Assembly (NCBI GenBank): GCA_947474455.1
Contig: CANJIL010000010.1
Span: 16,897-80,896 of the forward strand
Source: Hyphomonadaceae bacterium
Lineage (GTDB): Bacteria; Pseudomonadota; Alphaproteobacteria; Caulobacterales; Hyphomonadaceae
DNA length: 64,000 bases
Direction: 5' to 3'
Part shown: positions 1-8,069 of the stretch, in pieces
Layout of the letters: the number at the start of each line of letters is the position of its first letter
Numbering within the stretch: position 1 is the stretch's first letter
Program-made: the position numbers and the translations under genes
Notes under the pieces: model-generated
What the model saw: only the letters and a program-made list of their open reading frames with translations
Told to the model about the DNA's origin: nothing
The model's database searches: none

Positions 1-818
1 AAGTGTACATTATGATCCTGCCGGGTTTCGGCATCATCAGCCATGTCATCTCAACATTCTCGCGCAAGCCGATCTTCGGTTATCTCGCCATGGCGTACGC
101 CATGGTCGCGATCGGCTTCATCGGGTTCATCGTGTGGGCGCACCACATGTACACGGTCGGCATGAACGTGAATCTGAAGGCCTATTTCGTGGCCGCCACG
201 ATGGTCATCGCAGTTCCAACGGGCATCAAGATCTTTAGCTGGATCGCCACGATGTGGGGCGGCTCCATTGAGTTCAAGGTGCCGATGCTGTGGGCGATCG
301 GTTTCATCTTCCTCTTCACCGTGGGCGGCGTCACGGGCGTCGTTCTGGCGAACGCCGGCGTCGACCACGCGCTGCACGACACGTATTATGTCGTGGCGCA
401 CTTCCACTACGTTTTGTCGCTGGGCGCCGTGTTCACGCTGTTCTGCGGCTGGTACTACTGGTTCGAGAAGATGTGGGGCATCAAGTACAATGGCTTCATC
501 GGCGGTCTGCATTTCTGGCTGATGTTCATTGGTTCGAACCTGATCTTCTTCCCGCAGCACTTCCTCGGCCTGCAGGGCATGCCGCGGCGCTATGTGAACT
601 ACCCGGATGCATTCAGCGAATGGCACCACTGGTCGACGATCGGCTACTGGGTGGCGGCCGCTGCGACAATAGTGTTCTTCATAGGCTTGCTCGAGGCGAT
701 CGTCCGCCGCCGCAAAGGCGAAGCAAATCCGTGGGGCGAGGGGGCGACGACGCTGGAGTGGACACTATCCTCTCCGCCGCCGTTCCACCAATACAACGAC
801 CTTCCGCGGTTCAAGTAA
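1..818 (+). CDS. ctaD: Cytochrome c oxidase subunit I, 3' part (partial at window edge)
   Basis: C-terminal half of the heme-copper oxidase catalytic subunit, which binds heme a, heme a3 and CuB in the inner membrane, reduces O2 and pumps protons. The reading frame is open to the left edge, so the start lies outside; about 271 residues are visible. The segment begins [15 protein letters not shown], typical of subunit I just after the CuB histidine region. It carries the [15 protein letters not shown] motif, which holds the heme ligand histidines, and ends in a short polar tail ([14 protein letters not shown]) usual for the aa3 type. It is followed by a perfect hairpin and then ctaB, ctaG and ctaE, the standard alphaproteobacterial order. 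Family assignment is very secure. Confidence 0.97.
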   Translation, partial: VYIMILPGFGIISHVISTFSRKPIFGYLAMAYAMVAIGFIGFIVWAHHMYTVGMNVNLKAYFVAATMVIAVPTGIKIFSWIATMWGGSIEFKVPMLWAIGFIFLFTVGGVTGVVLANAGVDHALHDTYYVVAHFHYVLSLGAVFTLFCGWYYWFEKMWGIKYNGFIGGLHFWLMFIGSNLIFFPQHFLGLQGMPRRYVNYPDAFSEWHHWSTIGYWVAAAATIVFFIGLLEAIVRRRKGEANPWGEGATTLEWTLSSPPPFHQYNDLPRFK

Positions 819-828
819 CAGGGCGCAG

Positions 829-856
829 GCAGCCCGGACCTGGAGGTCCGGGCTGC
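829..856 (+). other. Perfect 12 bp stem-loop between ctaD and ctaB
   Basis: Arms GCAGCCCGGACC and GGTCCGGGCTGC pair without mismatch around a TGGA loop. It starts 10 bases after the ctaD stop. No U-tract follows (next bases agcgcaaacg), so it is not a classic intrinsic terminator. An mRNA-stabilising or processing hairpin that sets different ctaD and ctaB levels is one reading (inference). Confidence 0.7.
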
Positions 857-869
857 AGCGCAAACGCAG

Positions 870-1820
870 ATGTCCGAAGCGACCATCGTGAGCACCACCA
901 CCGCAATCGCTTCGGCGAGCGCGATGGATTATGTGCGACTGATGAAGCCGCGCGTGATGTCGCTTGTGGTCTTCACTGCAATGGCTGGGCTTGTCGCTGC
1001 GCCGGTCGACATGCATCCCTTCACGGCCGCGGTCGCGATATTTGCCTTGGCGTTGGGCTCAGGCGCCGCAGGCGCGCTCAATATGTGGTATGATTCTGAC
1101 ATTGACGGCATCATGGCGCGCACGGTCTCCCGCCCGGTTCCGGCCGGCCTAATTGCGCCGACAGATGCGCTGTCCTTCGGGCTGATCATGTCCGTGCTGT
1201 CGGTCACGCTGATGGCGCTGGCGGCAACTCCGCTCGCCGCCGCGCTGCTGGCCTTCTCGATCTTCTTCTACGCCGTCGTCTACACGATGTGGCTGAAGCG
1301 CTCGACGGCGCAGAACATCGTGATCGGCGGCGCAGCGGGCGCTTTCCCCCCGGTGATTGGCTGGGCCGCTGCAACGGGCAATGTACAGACCGACGCCTGG
1401 ATCCTGTTCGGGCTGATCTTCCTCTGGACGCCCCCGCATTTTTGGGCGCTGTCGTTGTGGACGTCGAAAGAATACGCACGCGCCGGTGTGCCGATGTTGC
1501 CGGTGACCAAGGGCGCAACCGAGACGCGCCGCCAGATCCTGATCTATACGCTCGTCGTCACGCCGTTCGGCCTGCTGCCTGTCGCGACCGGCCTTGGCGG
1601 GATCATCTATCTCGTCGTCGCGGCGCTCGGTGGCGCCGCCTTCCTGTGCGCCGCCATCCGCGTATTCATGAGCCGGGCAGGCGAGACTGACGCTCCCCTC
1701 GACATCCGCCACGCCAAGGCGATGTTCGGCATTTCGATTCTCTATCTCTTCGCTCTGTTCGCCGCTCTGCTCGTCGAGCATGCGCTCCCGCTGCATTTTG
1801 CTCTGGGAGCAGGTTTGTGA
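870..1820 (+). CDS. ctaB: Protoheme IX farnesyltransferase (heme O synthase)
   Basis: Adds a farnesyl group to heme b to make heme O, the precursor of the heme A used by subunit I. It is a UbiA-family polytopic membrane prenyltransferase. The 316 residues match the family length. The first Asp-rich motif is seen as NMWYDSDIDGIMART, with the N-x3-D-x3-D spacing that binds Mg-diphosphate, followed by SRPVP. A second conserved patch reads PPHFWALSLW. The N-terminal 20 residues are Ser/Thr/Ala rich and precede MDYVRLMKPRVM. The stop overlaps the next ATG by one base, implying translational coupling with the small coxF-like gene. Function is confident from family and neighbours. Confidence 0.96.
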   Translation: MSEATIVSTTTAIASASAMDYVRLMKPRVMSLVVFTAMAGLVAAPVDMHPFTAAVAIFALALGSGAAGALNMWYDSDIDGIMARTVSRPVPAGLIAPTDALSFGLIMSVLSVTLMALAATPLAAALLAFSIFFYAVVYTMWLKRSTAQNIVIGGAAGAFPPVIGWAAATGNVQTDAWILFGLIFLWTPPHFWALSLWTSKEYARAGVPMLPVTKGATETRRQILIYTLVVTPFGLLPVATGLGGIIYLVVAALGGAAFLCAAIRVFMSRAGETDAPLDIRHAKAMFGISILYLFALFAALLVEHALPLHFALGAGL

Positions 1821-2098
1821 TGCTGGACAAGGGACAGATCCATGGCTGGGAGGGCGAGCCGGAAGAACAGGCCAAGCCTGCAGCTGCTGTTGCCTCGCGG
1901 CCGGGCCTGACCGGCGCGATCATGGATAGCCGCGAAGCTCTCCCTACGGGTGAGCGCGTGACTCTGTCGCTTGAGCAAACCGCCGCCCGCAGGCGCCGGG
2001 GGCAATGGATAGCGCTCGCACTCTTCGCCTTCGTCATCCTCGTGTTCGTGCTGACGATGACCAAGATGGGCGCCAACATCCTGGTGCGGGATTTATGA
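1820..2098 (+). CDS. Small CoxF-like membrane protein of the oxidase operon
   Basis: A 92-residue protein with an acidic and Ala/Pro-rich N-terminus, a basic patch (TAARRRRGQW) and one C-terminal membrane segment (IALALFAFVILVFVLTMTKM). Small single-pass proteins sit at this place, between ctaB and ctaG, in many alphaproteobacterial aa3 operons and are often called CoxF; a biochemical role is not established. The start at 1820 overlaps the ctaB stop by one base. A GTG at 1817 and an in-frame ATG at 1922 (58 residues) are alternatives. The stop overlaps the ctaG start as ATGA. Coding status is likely from context, and the role in oxidase assembly is inferred only from position. Confidence 0.75.
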   Translation: MLDKGQIHGWEGEPEEQAKPAAAVASRPGLTGAIMDSREALPTGERVTLSLEQTAARRRRGQWIALALFAFVILVFVLTMTKMGANILVRDL

Positions 2099-2661
2099 AC
2101 AAGCGCGCCCGCCTCACAACCTGGATCATAGCAGGCGCCTCCCTCAGCATGCTGGGCCTGAGCTTTGCCGCCGAGCCGCTTTATTCGACGTTTTGCCGCA
2201 TGACCGGCTTTGGGGGCACCACGCAGGTGGCGATCGAAGCGCCGAAAACGATTCTCGAACGCCAGGTTCGTGTGATGTTTGACGCCAACGTTGCGCCCGG
2301 CGCGCCGCTGAAGTTCCGTGCCGTGCAGCCGTTCGTCGACCTCAAGCTCGGCGAGAAGATGATGGCCTTTTACGAGGTGACGAACACCTCGGACCAGCCG
2401 GTCCGTGCCATGGCGTCTTACAATGTCGTGCCGGACAAGGTCGGCCTGTATTTCAAGAAGATCGAATGCTTCTGCTTCAAGGAGCAGACCTACCAGCCCG
2501 GCAAAACCGTGACGCTTCCGGTGGTGTTCTTCGTCGATCCCGACATGGCCAAGGACTGGCAGTCGGATGACGTGAGGGGAATAACGCTTTCTTACACTTA
2601 CTTCCGTGCGACAGGCCCCCAGGCCTCCGCGCGGCTTGAGGACGCATCCGCGGTCAACTAG
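2095..2661 (+). CDS. ctaG: Cytochrome c oxidase assembly protein CtaG/Cox11 (CuB chaperone)
   Basis: Inserts copper into the CuB site of subunit I. The 188-residue protein has one N-terminal membrane anchor (TTWIIAGASLSMLGLSF) followed by a periplasmic immunoglobulin-like domain. The hallmark ECFCFKEQ motif, with the two copper-binding cysteines, is present and is followed by PVVFFVDP. The ATG at 2095 overlaps the upstream stop (ATGA), which decides the start; the longer open frame upstream would run inside the previous gene. Directly upstream of ctaE. All the residues expected for copper transfer are visible. Confidence 0.97.
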   Translation: MNKRARLTTWIIAGASLSMLGLSFAAEPLYSTFCRMTGFGGTTQVAIEAPKTILERQVRVMFDANVAPGAPLKFRAVQPFVDLKLGEKMMAFYEVTNTSDQPVRAMASYNVVPDKVGLYFKKIECFCFKEQTYQPGKTVTLPVVFFVDPDMAKDWQSDDVRGITLSYTYFRATGPQASARLEDASAVN

Positions 2662-2737
2662 ACCAGCGGTAGAGAGAATTGGACTGCGGGGGCAGAGCGT
2701 TAGCTCCGATTCCCGCGCGGATTGAGAGGCTGGAGCC

Positions 2738-3637
2738 ATGGCAGGCGACGTCAAGCACGACTATCACTTGGTGAAACCCAGCCCGTGGCCGCTGCTCGGC
2801 GCCGCTTCGATATTGGCTATGATGCTCGGCATGGCCGGGTACATGAAGGGTCTGTGGTTCATTCCGCAGCACGCTTGGTGGGGCCCGCTGCCGGGCCTCG
2901 TCGCGCTAATATTTGTGCTGATCGGCTGGTGGGGTGATGTTCTCAAGGAAAGCCGCGCCGGCGACCACAAGGAAGTTGTCCAGATCTCCCTGCGCTACGG
3001 CATGGTGCTGTTCATCGCCTCCGAGGTGATGTTCTTCGTCGCCTGGTTCTGGGAATTCTTCGAGATGGCGATCTACCACACGCTGCGCGCCAACCCAGAT
3101 CATGCTGACCTCGCCAACAACCCCGGCCTCGTCGGCTGGTCGGAATGGCCTGTGCCGCAGACGGATGGCACGCGCGTTCATCCATTCGACCCGTTCCACC
3201 TGCCGCTGATCAACACGCTGATCCTGCTGCTGTCTGGCACCACGGTCACCTGGGCGCACCACGCGCTGCAGGCCGGCGACCGCAACAGCGCCAAGATCGG
3301 CCTCCTGCTGACCATTATCCTCGGCCTCTCTTTCACGGCGCTGCAGGTGGTCGAGTATTCGGAAGCCGGCTTCGGCTACGACAAGTCGATCTACGGCTCC
3401 GCCTTCTTCATGGCGACCGGCTTTCACGGCGCGCACGTCGTGATTGGCACGATCATGCTGATGGTGTGTCTCGGGCGCCTGATGGCCGGCGGAATGAAAC
3501 CGGAAAAGCACCTCGGGTTCGAATTCGCTGCCTGGTACTGGCACTTCGTGGACGTGGTGTGGCTGTTCCTCTTCGCCTTCGTGTACGTGGCCCCGCATAT
3601 CGTCTGGGGTTCGGGCGCGCCAGCCGCGGGACACTGA
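2738..3637 (+). CDS. ctaE: Cytochrome c oxidase subunit III
   Basis: Third core subunit of the aa3 oxidase; it has no cofactor and stabilises subunit I during proton pumping. The 299 residues and seven predicted membrane segments fit the family. Typical patches are visible: HDYHLVKPSPWP at the N-terminus, FFVAWFWEFF, TWAHHAL, the FHGAHVVIGT helix with conserved histidines, and the terminal AAWYWHFVDVVWLFLF. It lies 76 bases after ctaG. It is followed 11 bases later by a second, degenerate subunit III-like gene. Confidence 0.97.
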   Translation: MAGDVKHDYHLVKPSPWPLLGAASILAMMLGMAGYMKGLWFIPQHAWWGPLPGLVALIFVLIGWWGDVLKESRAGDHKEVVQISLRYGMVLFIASEVMFFVAWFWEFFEMAIYHTLRANPDHADLANNPGLVGWSEWPVPQTDGTRVHPFDPFHLPLINTLILLLSGTTVTWAHHALQAGDRNSAKIGLLLTIILGLSFTALQVVEYSEAGFGYDKSIYGSAFFMATGFHGAHVVIGTIMLMVCLGRLMAGGMKPEKHLGFEFAAWYWHFVDVVWLFLFAFVYVAPHIVWGSGAPAAGH

Positions 3638-3648
3638 GGCATCTGGTC

Positions 3649-4287
3649 ATGAGCAGGAAGGCGGCCCTGATCGGCTTCCTGGTTGTCCAGGTAATCACGG
3701 TCGTTCTGTGGGTCACCGCCGTATTGCCCCTGATGCAGCCGAATGGCCCGCCTTTCATTGGCACGGCCGACGAGACATTCACCGGTCGCATCTTCTCGGC
3801 CTTGTCGTTCAACTTTCGCTCCGGCGAAACCTCGCTCATCTCGCCGCGCTTCAACCCCGCGGGCCCGCTCCTATGGGCCAGCCTGCTGATGCTCGCAGCA
3901 GGCGCCGCCGGTTTTGTGAGCCTCCAGATGTTCCGGCTGGGCAGGACTTGGATCAGCGTCGGGCTTGCGGCAGTGGCTTTGATGCTTGGTCTCGGCGGCA
4001 TCTGGTTCATCGTCGAACAGTGGTCAGGCGACACGATGTTCGGTGCGGGCTCCGTAGGGCCGCTCTGGCTTTACGCGATGGCGCGCGCTTTCCTGCTCCA
4101 GTTCTTCATCGGCTTTGTGCTGCTGGCCCTGTCCATCGTGACCGTGATCGCTGGTTTTGCGACGAAAGAGCGTCCGCTCGGCTTCCACGTTGTCGCACTC
4201 AACTGGGTCGTCGTTGCTGTGGTGTGGGTCGTAACCTATCTGGCGTTGTATCTGGCGCCGTCACTTTCGGCGGGTGCCACAGCCTGA
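3649..4287 (+). CDS. Degenerate subunit III-like membrane protein (unnamed paralogue)
   Basis: A 212-residue protein with about five hydrophobic segments. A TGAGG ribosome-binding site overlapping the ctaE stop supports the ATG at 3649. I see no named family, but by eye the region from about residue 65 to the end follows the last four helices of the adjacent ctaE product with nearly equal spacing. IVEQWSGDTMFG sits where ctaE has VVEYSEAGFGYD, and PLGFHVVALNWVVVAVVW sits where ctaE has HLGFEFAAWYWHFVDVVW. The distance from the VE pair to LGF is 58 residues here and 57 in ctaE. The conserved FHGAHV histidines and the WHFVD residues are lost. Inference: a diverged duplicate of subunit III acting as an accessory or assembly subunit. 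Gene status is secure; function is unknown. Confidence 0.7.
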   Translation: MSRKAALIGFLVVQVITVVLWVTAVLPLMQPNGPPFIGTADETFTGRIFSALSFNFRSGETSLISPRFNPAGPLLWASLLMLAAGAAGFVSLQMFRLGRTWISVGLAAVALMLGLGGIWFIVEQWSGDTMFGAGSVGPLWLYAMARAFLLQFFIGFVLLALSIVTVIAGFATKERPLGFHVVALNWVVVAVVWVVTYLALYLAPSLSAGATA

Positions 4288-4294
4288 GGTCTTT

Positions 4295-4663
4295 ATGGCC
4301 GTTTCCGCTGCCACTGCCGGCCTGAAGTGCCGCTGCCCGAACTGCGGCGAGGGCCGTGTGTATCGCGGCTTTCTGACCTTCAAGGAACGATGTGACGCGT
4401 GCGGGGCCGATCTCACCATCGCGGACGCCGGCGACGGGCCTGCCTTTTTTGTGATGTTCGCGGCGCTGATCATTATTGCGCCGTCAGCGATGTTTTTCGA
4501 ATTTGCCATCCGGCCGCCGGGATGGGTTCACATCCTCATCTGGCCGCCGCTGACGCTCGCCTTCTGCTTGCTTCTGCTTCGTCCCATCAAGGCGTTGCTG
4601 TTCGCCCTGCAATGGAAGCACAAGGCGGGCGAGGGCCGCGTAGCCGATTCCGCGCAGGAGTAG
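4295..4663 (+). CDS. DUF983 family protein
   Basis: A 122-residue protein with an N-terminal zinc-ribbon-like part, CRCPNCGEG then CDACGADL (two CxxC pairs), and two C-terminal membrane helices (FFVMFAALIIIAPSAMFF and LIWPPLTLAFCLLLLRPI). DUF983 genes recur between oxidase subunit III and SURF1 in alphaproteobacteria, so a link to oxidase biogenesis is plausible but unproven. The ATG at 4295 is preceded by GAGGT at a good distance. A GTG at 4274 would add seven residues and overlap the previous gene. Confidence 0.9.
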   Translation: MAVSAATAGLKCRCPNCGEGRVYRGFLTFKERCDACGADLTIADAGDGPAFFVMFAALIIIAPSAMFFEFAIRPPGWVHILIWPPLTLAFCLLLLRPIKALLFALQWKHKAGEGRVADSAQE

Positions 4664-4695
4664 GCCGCGGACGATCGGCGGGCTAAACTCGGTTG

Positions 4696-5403
4696 ATGTA
4701 TTTCCGTCCCTTTCCGATCCTTACGATCATTGCCGCGCCTATGTTGGCCGCGCTCATCTCACTGGGCTTCTGGCAGAGCCAGCGGGCGGGCTGGAAGGCG
4801 GGCCTGATTGTACAATTTGAGGAGGCGTTGAAGGCGACTCCGCAACCGCCAGAAGTCGTTCTCTGCGCAGATACGCCCCAGCCAGGCGCGGTCGTGGCGC
4901 CGCCACAGGCGAGTGGGCCATCCCTCCGCATATTCGGTCACGACGCCGCGGGGACAGCAGGCTGGCGGCTGTTTCAGGCGGTCCAACTGTCTTGTGGCGC
5001 TGTGCTGGCGGAAACCGGGTTCGAGGCTATCTCCATAGGCGGACCAGGTGGCGTGCCGCCTGCTACAACACCAAAGGCGGCGCCAGACCGCTTCCTGGTC
5101 GAGCTCTGGCCTGAGAAGCCGCTGATGGCTGCCCCGAACTCACCCGCCACCAATGAATGGCATTGGTTCGACGCGCCCGTGATGACGTCCACGCAGGGCG
5201 CAGCATTCCTTAACGTGGCCTTCATCCTCACCCCACTGGCCGGCACCCCCGATTTCCTCACCCGTACGCCGCCCGAAAGCCACATCGGTTATGCGGTGAC
5301 CTGGTTCGGGATGGCGATTGCTTTCGCTGTGATATACGCCCTGCTTCATGCGCGGGCGGGCCGTCTGCGCTTTGGACCCAGCAAGGACGCGACCAAGGAA
5401 TGA
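4696..5403 (+). CDS. SURF1 family oxidase assembly protein
   Basis: SURF1 helps place heme a into oxidase subunit I. The 235-residue product has the expected two-helix layout. An N-terminal membrane segment (LTIIAAPMLAALISLGFWQ) contains the family's LGxWQ-type patch. A long periplasmic domain follows, then a C-terminal helix (IGYAVTWFGMAIAFAVIYAL) with the conserved Y-x2-TWFG-x-A pattern. The ATG at 4696 is preferred; a TTG at 4693 is in frame. The stop overlaps thrC as ATGA, linking oxidase biogenesis to the downstream metabolic genes in one transcript. Confidence 0.93.
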   Translation: MYFRPFPILTIIAAPMLAALISLGFWQSQRAGWKAGLIVQFEEALKATPQPPEVVLCADTPQPGAVVAPPQASGPSLRIFGHDAAGTAGWRLFQAVQLSCGAVLAETGFEAISIGGPGGVPPATTPKAAPDRFLVELWPEKPLMAAPNSPATNEWHWFDAPVMTSTQGAAFLNVAFILTPLAGTPDFLTRTPPESHIGYAVTWFGMAIAFAVIYALLHARAGRLRFGPSKDATKE

Positions 5404-6788
5404 AATACGTCTCCACCCGCGGCAATGCCGAGCCCGTCGACTTCGTCTCGGCGAGCCTGACGGGACTTGCGCCCGACGGCGGCCTGTTCAGCCCGGTAAC
5501 CTTCCCGCAGATCGAACGACCCGATGCGACGGCAACCTATATCGAGACCGCCACGAGTATCCTGGCTGCCTTCGCGGGGAGCAGCCTGCCGGAACAGGCG
5601 ATCCGTGAAATGGCCGTTCGCGCCTATGCGCCTTTCGCTCACCAGTCCGTCGCGCCGCTGACCGAAGTCGGTCCCGGCCGTTGGATGCTCGAACTCCATC
5701 ACGGCCCCACGCTCGCCTTCAAGGATGTGGCGATGCGCCTGATCGCGCAGCTTTACGACCACATTCTCGGCCAGCGTGGCGAACGGATGACGATCCTCTG
5801 CGCCACGTCTGGCGACACCGGCGGCGCGGCGGCGTCTGCCTTCGCCGGATCGAAGCATGTCGACATCGTGATCCTGCATCCGCTCGATCGCATATCACCG
5901 ACGCAGCGTCTGTTCATGACCGCCACAGGCGCCGACAACGTCCACAACTTCGCTCTCGAAGGGGATTTCGACGGCACGCAGGCGATACTGAAACTGCTGC
6001 TTGCCGACGATCAGTTCCGCCGCCGCACGCGGCTCGCCGCGGTCAACTCGATCAACTGGGTCCGCGTCGCAGCACAGAGCGTCTACTTTGCGCAGGCCCA
6101 GGCTCAGCTTGGCCACGATCGCAACATCCGTTTCGTTGTGCCCACAGGCAACTTCGGAGACGCTCTGGCGGGTTATGTCGCCTCGCGCTGCGGCCTTCTC
6201 AAAAGTCTCGACATCGTGTCGGCCGTGAACGCAAACGATGCGATGGCGCGCCTGCTTGCAGGTATGCCGCTGACGAAGGGCGAAACCGCCGCCACCCTCA
6301 GCCCAGCCATGGACATCCAGCTTCCCTCGAACTTTGAACGCCTTCTGTTCGAGGCCGCTGGCCGTGATGGAGCCGCAGTTGCATCCGTCTACGCATCGCT
6401 CGCCGCAAAGGGCGAGGCGCCGCTGCCCAAGGCAGCAGCTACAAGCCTTGACGCTATGGGCCTGTCGGCAGAGCGCGTCAGCGATCACCAGACGATCGAC
6501 GAGATGAAGCGCGCCTACGCCGAAACCGGCTGGATCGTCTGCCCGCACACCGCCGTCGGCCTCGCTGCCGCCCGCCGTAGCCGCCACGTCGATGGCCCGG
6601 TCGTCACGCTTGCGACGGCGCACGCCGCCAAGTTTCCCGAAACAGTAAAGCGAGCGCTGGGCATCGATCTTGGCCTGCCGGATCGCGCCAGCGAGTTCAC
6701 ATCGCGCCCCGAGAAGTTCGACACCGGACCGATGAGCGCCGATTTCGTCCGTCAGCGTGTCGACTCCATTGTCGCAAAGGCCGATTGA
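5400..6788 (+). CDS. thrC: Threonine synthase
   Basis: Pyridoxal-phosphate enzyme converting O-phosphohomoserine to threonine. The 462 residues match the long bacterial class. The N-terminus reads MKYVSTRG with LAPDGGLF, typical of ThrC. The cofactor lysine is K108 in HGPTLAFKD, and a phosphate-binding SGDTGGAAASAF loop follows. PTGNFGDALAGY and CPHTAVGLAA are further family patches. It is translationally coupled at both ends: ATGA with SURF1 and a one-base overlap with the M16 peptidase gene. The thrC-M16 peptidase pairing is common in alphaproteobacteria. Confidence 0.97.
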   Translation: MKYVSTRGNAEPVDFVSASLTGLAPDGGLFSPVTFPQIERPDATATYIETATSILAAFAGSSLPEQAIREMAVRAYAPFAHQSVAPLTEVGPGRWMLELHHGPTLAFKDVAMRLIAQLYDHILGQRGERMTILCATSGDTGGAAASAFAGSKHVDIVILHPLDRISPTQRLFMTATGADNVHNFALEGDFDGTQAILKLLLADDQFRRRTRLAAVNSINWVRVAAQSVYFAQAQAQLGHDRNIRFVVPTGNFGDALAGYVASRCGLLKSLDIVSAVNANDAMARLLAGMPLTKGETAATLSPAMDIQLPSNFERLLFEAAGRDGAAVASVYASLAAKGEAPLPKAAATSLDAMGLSAERVSDHQTIDEMKRAYAETGWIVCPHTAVGLAAARRSRHVDGPVVTLATAHAAKFPETVKRALGIDLGLPDRASEFTSRPEKFDTGPMSADFVRQRVDSIVAKAD

Positions 6789-8050
6789 TGGCTGACGTCC
6801 GCGAGGTCATCACATTGCCGAATGGCGCGCGTGTCGTGTTCGACGCGATGCCCAACCTGCGCACGTCTGCCGTCGGCGTCTTCCTCGCCGCCGGCGCGCG
6901 GCACGAGTCCGACGAACGCAACGGCCTCGCGCATTTCCTCGAACACATGGCGTTCAAGAGCGCCAGCGGCCTCAGCGCACGCGAGATCGCCGAAGCCGTC
7001 GAAGCCCGCGGCGGCGTCATGAACGCATCCACCGGCTACGAACTTACCAACTACTTCGTCCGTTGCCTCGCGCCCGATGCGCCGGACATGCTGGACGTCG
7101 CCCTGGCGCTCGCCTTCGGCCCCGACCATCCCCCCGAAGAGATCGAACGGGAGAAGGGCGTCGTCCGCCAGGAGATCGGCGAAGCCGCCGACCAGCCCGA
7201 CGACCTCGTCTTCGAACTGGCGCAGATGGCCAGTTATCCCGACCATCCGCTCGGCCGGCCCATCCTGGGCACAGAACAGACGCTCGACACGATCGGACGC
7301 GACGATCTCGTCGGCTTCGGCCTCCGCAACTACTCGCCCCAGCGCACGGTCATCTCCGTCGCCGGCCGGTTCGACCGCGATGCCGTGCTGGGCGTGGTGA
7401 ACCGCTGGCTCGCCTCGCGCAACGGCGACCCGGCGCCGAAAGCAATCGCTCCCGCCGACGGCGCAGCAGCCCTCCGCACCGAAACGCGCAAGCTCGAGCA
7501 GAGCCACATCGTTCTCGCCCGCCGCACCGTCTCCGCTACATCGCCCGACCGTTTCGCCGCGCGCATCTTCGCGGAAATCTTCGGCGGCGGCATGGCCTCG
7601 CGCCTGTTCCAGGACGTGCGCGAGGCGAGGGGGCTCGCCTACACGATCGACGCTTCCTGCGACCAGCATTCCGATTGCGGCCGCATCTCCGTCTATGCCG
7701 GCTGCGATGCAAAAGACGCCGCCGAAGTCGTGAGGATCACGCAGGATATCTGGGCCGATCTTGCCACAGCCGGTCCCACCGAAGTCGAACTCGCCCGCGC
7801 CAAGGCCATCGCCGCCGCGCAGTTCGCCATGTCCGCAGAAGCCCCCGCCGCTCGCGCCGGATCGGCCGCATACGAACTTCTTACATTCGACCGGCTCGTC
7901 AGCGTGGAGGAAGTTCTGGGCTATATCGACGCCGTGACGATTGCCGACGTTCGCGGGGTCGCTGCTAAATCCCTATCGAATCCGGGCATCGCCTCCGCCG
8001 TCGGCCCAAAGGCTGGACTTGCCGCCGCCGAGGCGTTTGTCTCCGCGTGA
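6788..8050 (+). CDS. M16 family zinc metallopeptidase (processing-peptidase-like)
   Basis: A 420-residue member of the pitrilysin/mitochondrial processing peptidase family. The inverted zinc motif HxxEH is at about residues 49-53 (HFLEH). The distal glutamate is likely in the EREKGVVRQEI stretch. The second half-barrel shows GGGMASRLFQDVREARGLAY, the conserved RLFxxVRExxGLxY signature. No signal peptide is seen, so it is probably cytoplasmic. The ATG at 6788 overlaps the thrC stop. The substrate cannot be told from sequence. Confidence 0.94.
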   Translation: MADVREVITLPNGARVVFDAMPNLRTSAVGVFLAAGARHESDERNGLAHFLEHMAFKSASGLSAREIAEAVEARGGVMNASTGYELTNYFVRCLAPDAPDMLDVALALAFGPDHPPEEIEREKGVVRQEIGEAADQPDDLVFELAQMASYPDHPLGRPILGTEQTLDTIGRDDLVGFGLRNYSPQRTVISVAGRFDRDAVLGVVNRWLASRNGDPAPKAIAPADGAAALRTETRKLEQSHIVLARRTVSATSPDRFAARIFAEIFGGGMASRLFQDVREARGLAYTIDASCDQHSDCGRISVYAGCDAKDAAEVVRITQDIWADLATAGPTEVELARAKAIAAAQFAMSAEAPAARAGSAAYELLTFDRLVSVEEVLGYIDAVTIADVRGVAAKSLSNPGIASAVGPKAGLAAAEAFVSA

Positions 8051-8069
8051 CTCGATTTTCCGGGGCGAC

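Noticed and set aside
51..629. Long antisense open frames opposite ctaD
   Set aside because: They lie wholly opposite a conserved gene and have Arg/His-rich shadow composition; typical of high-GC third-position bias.
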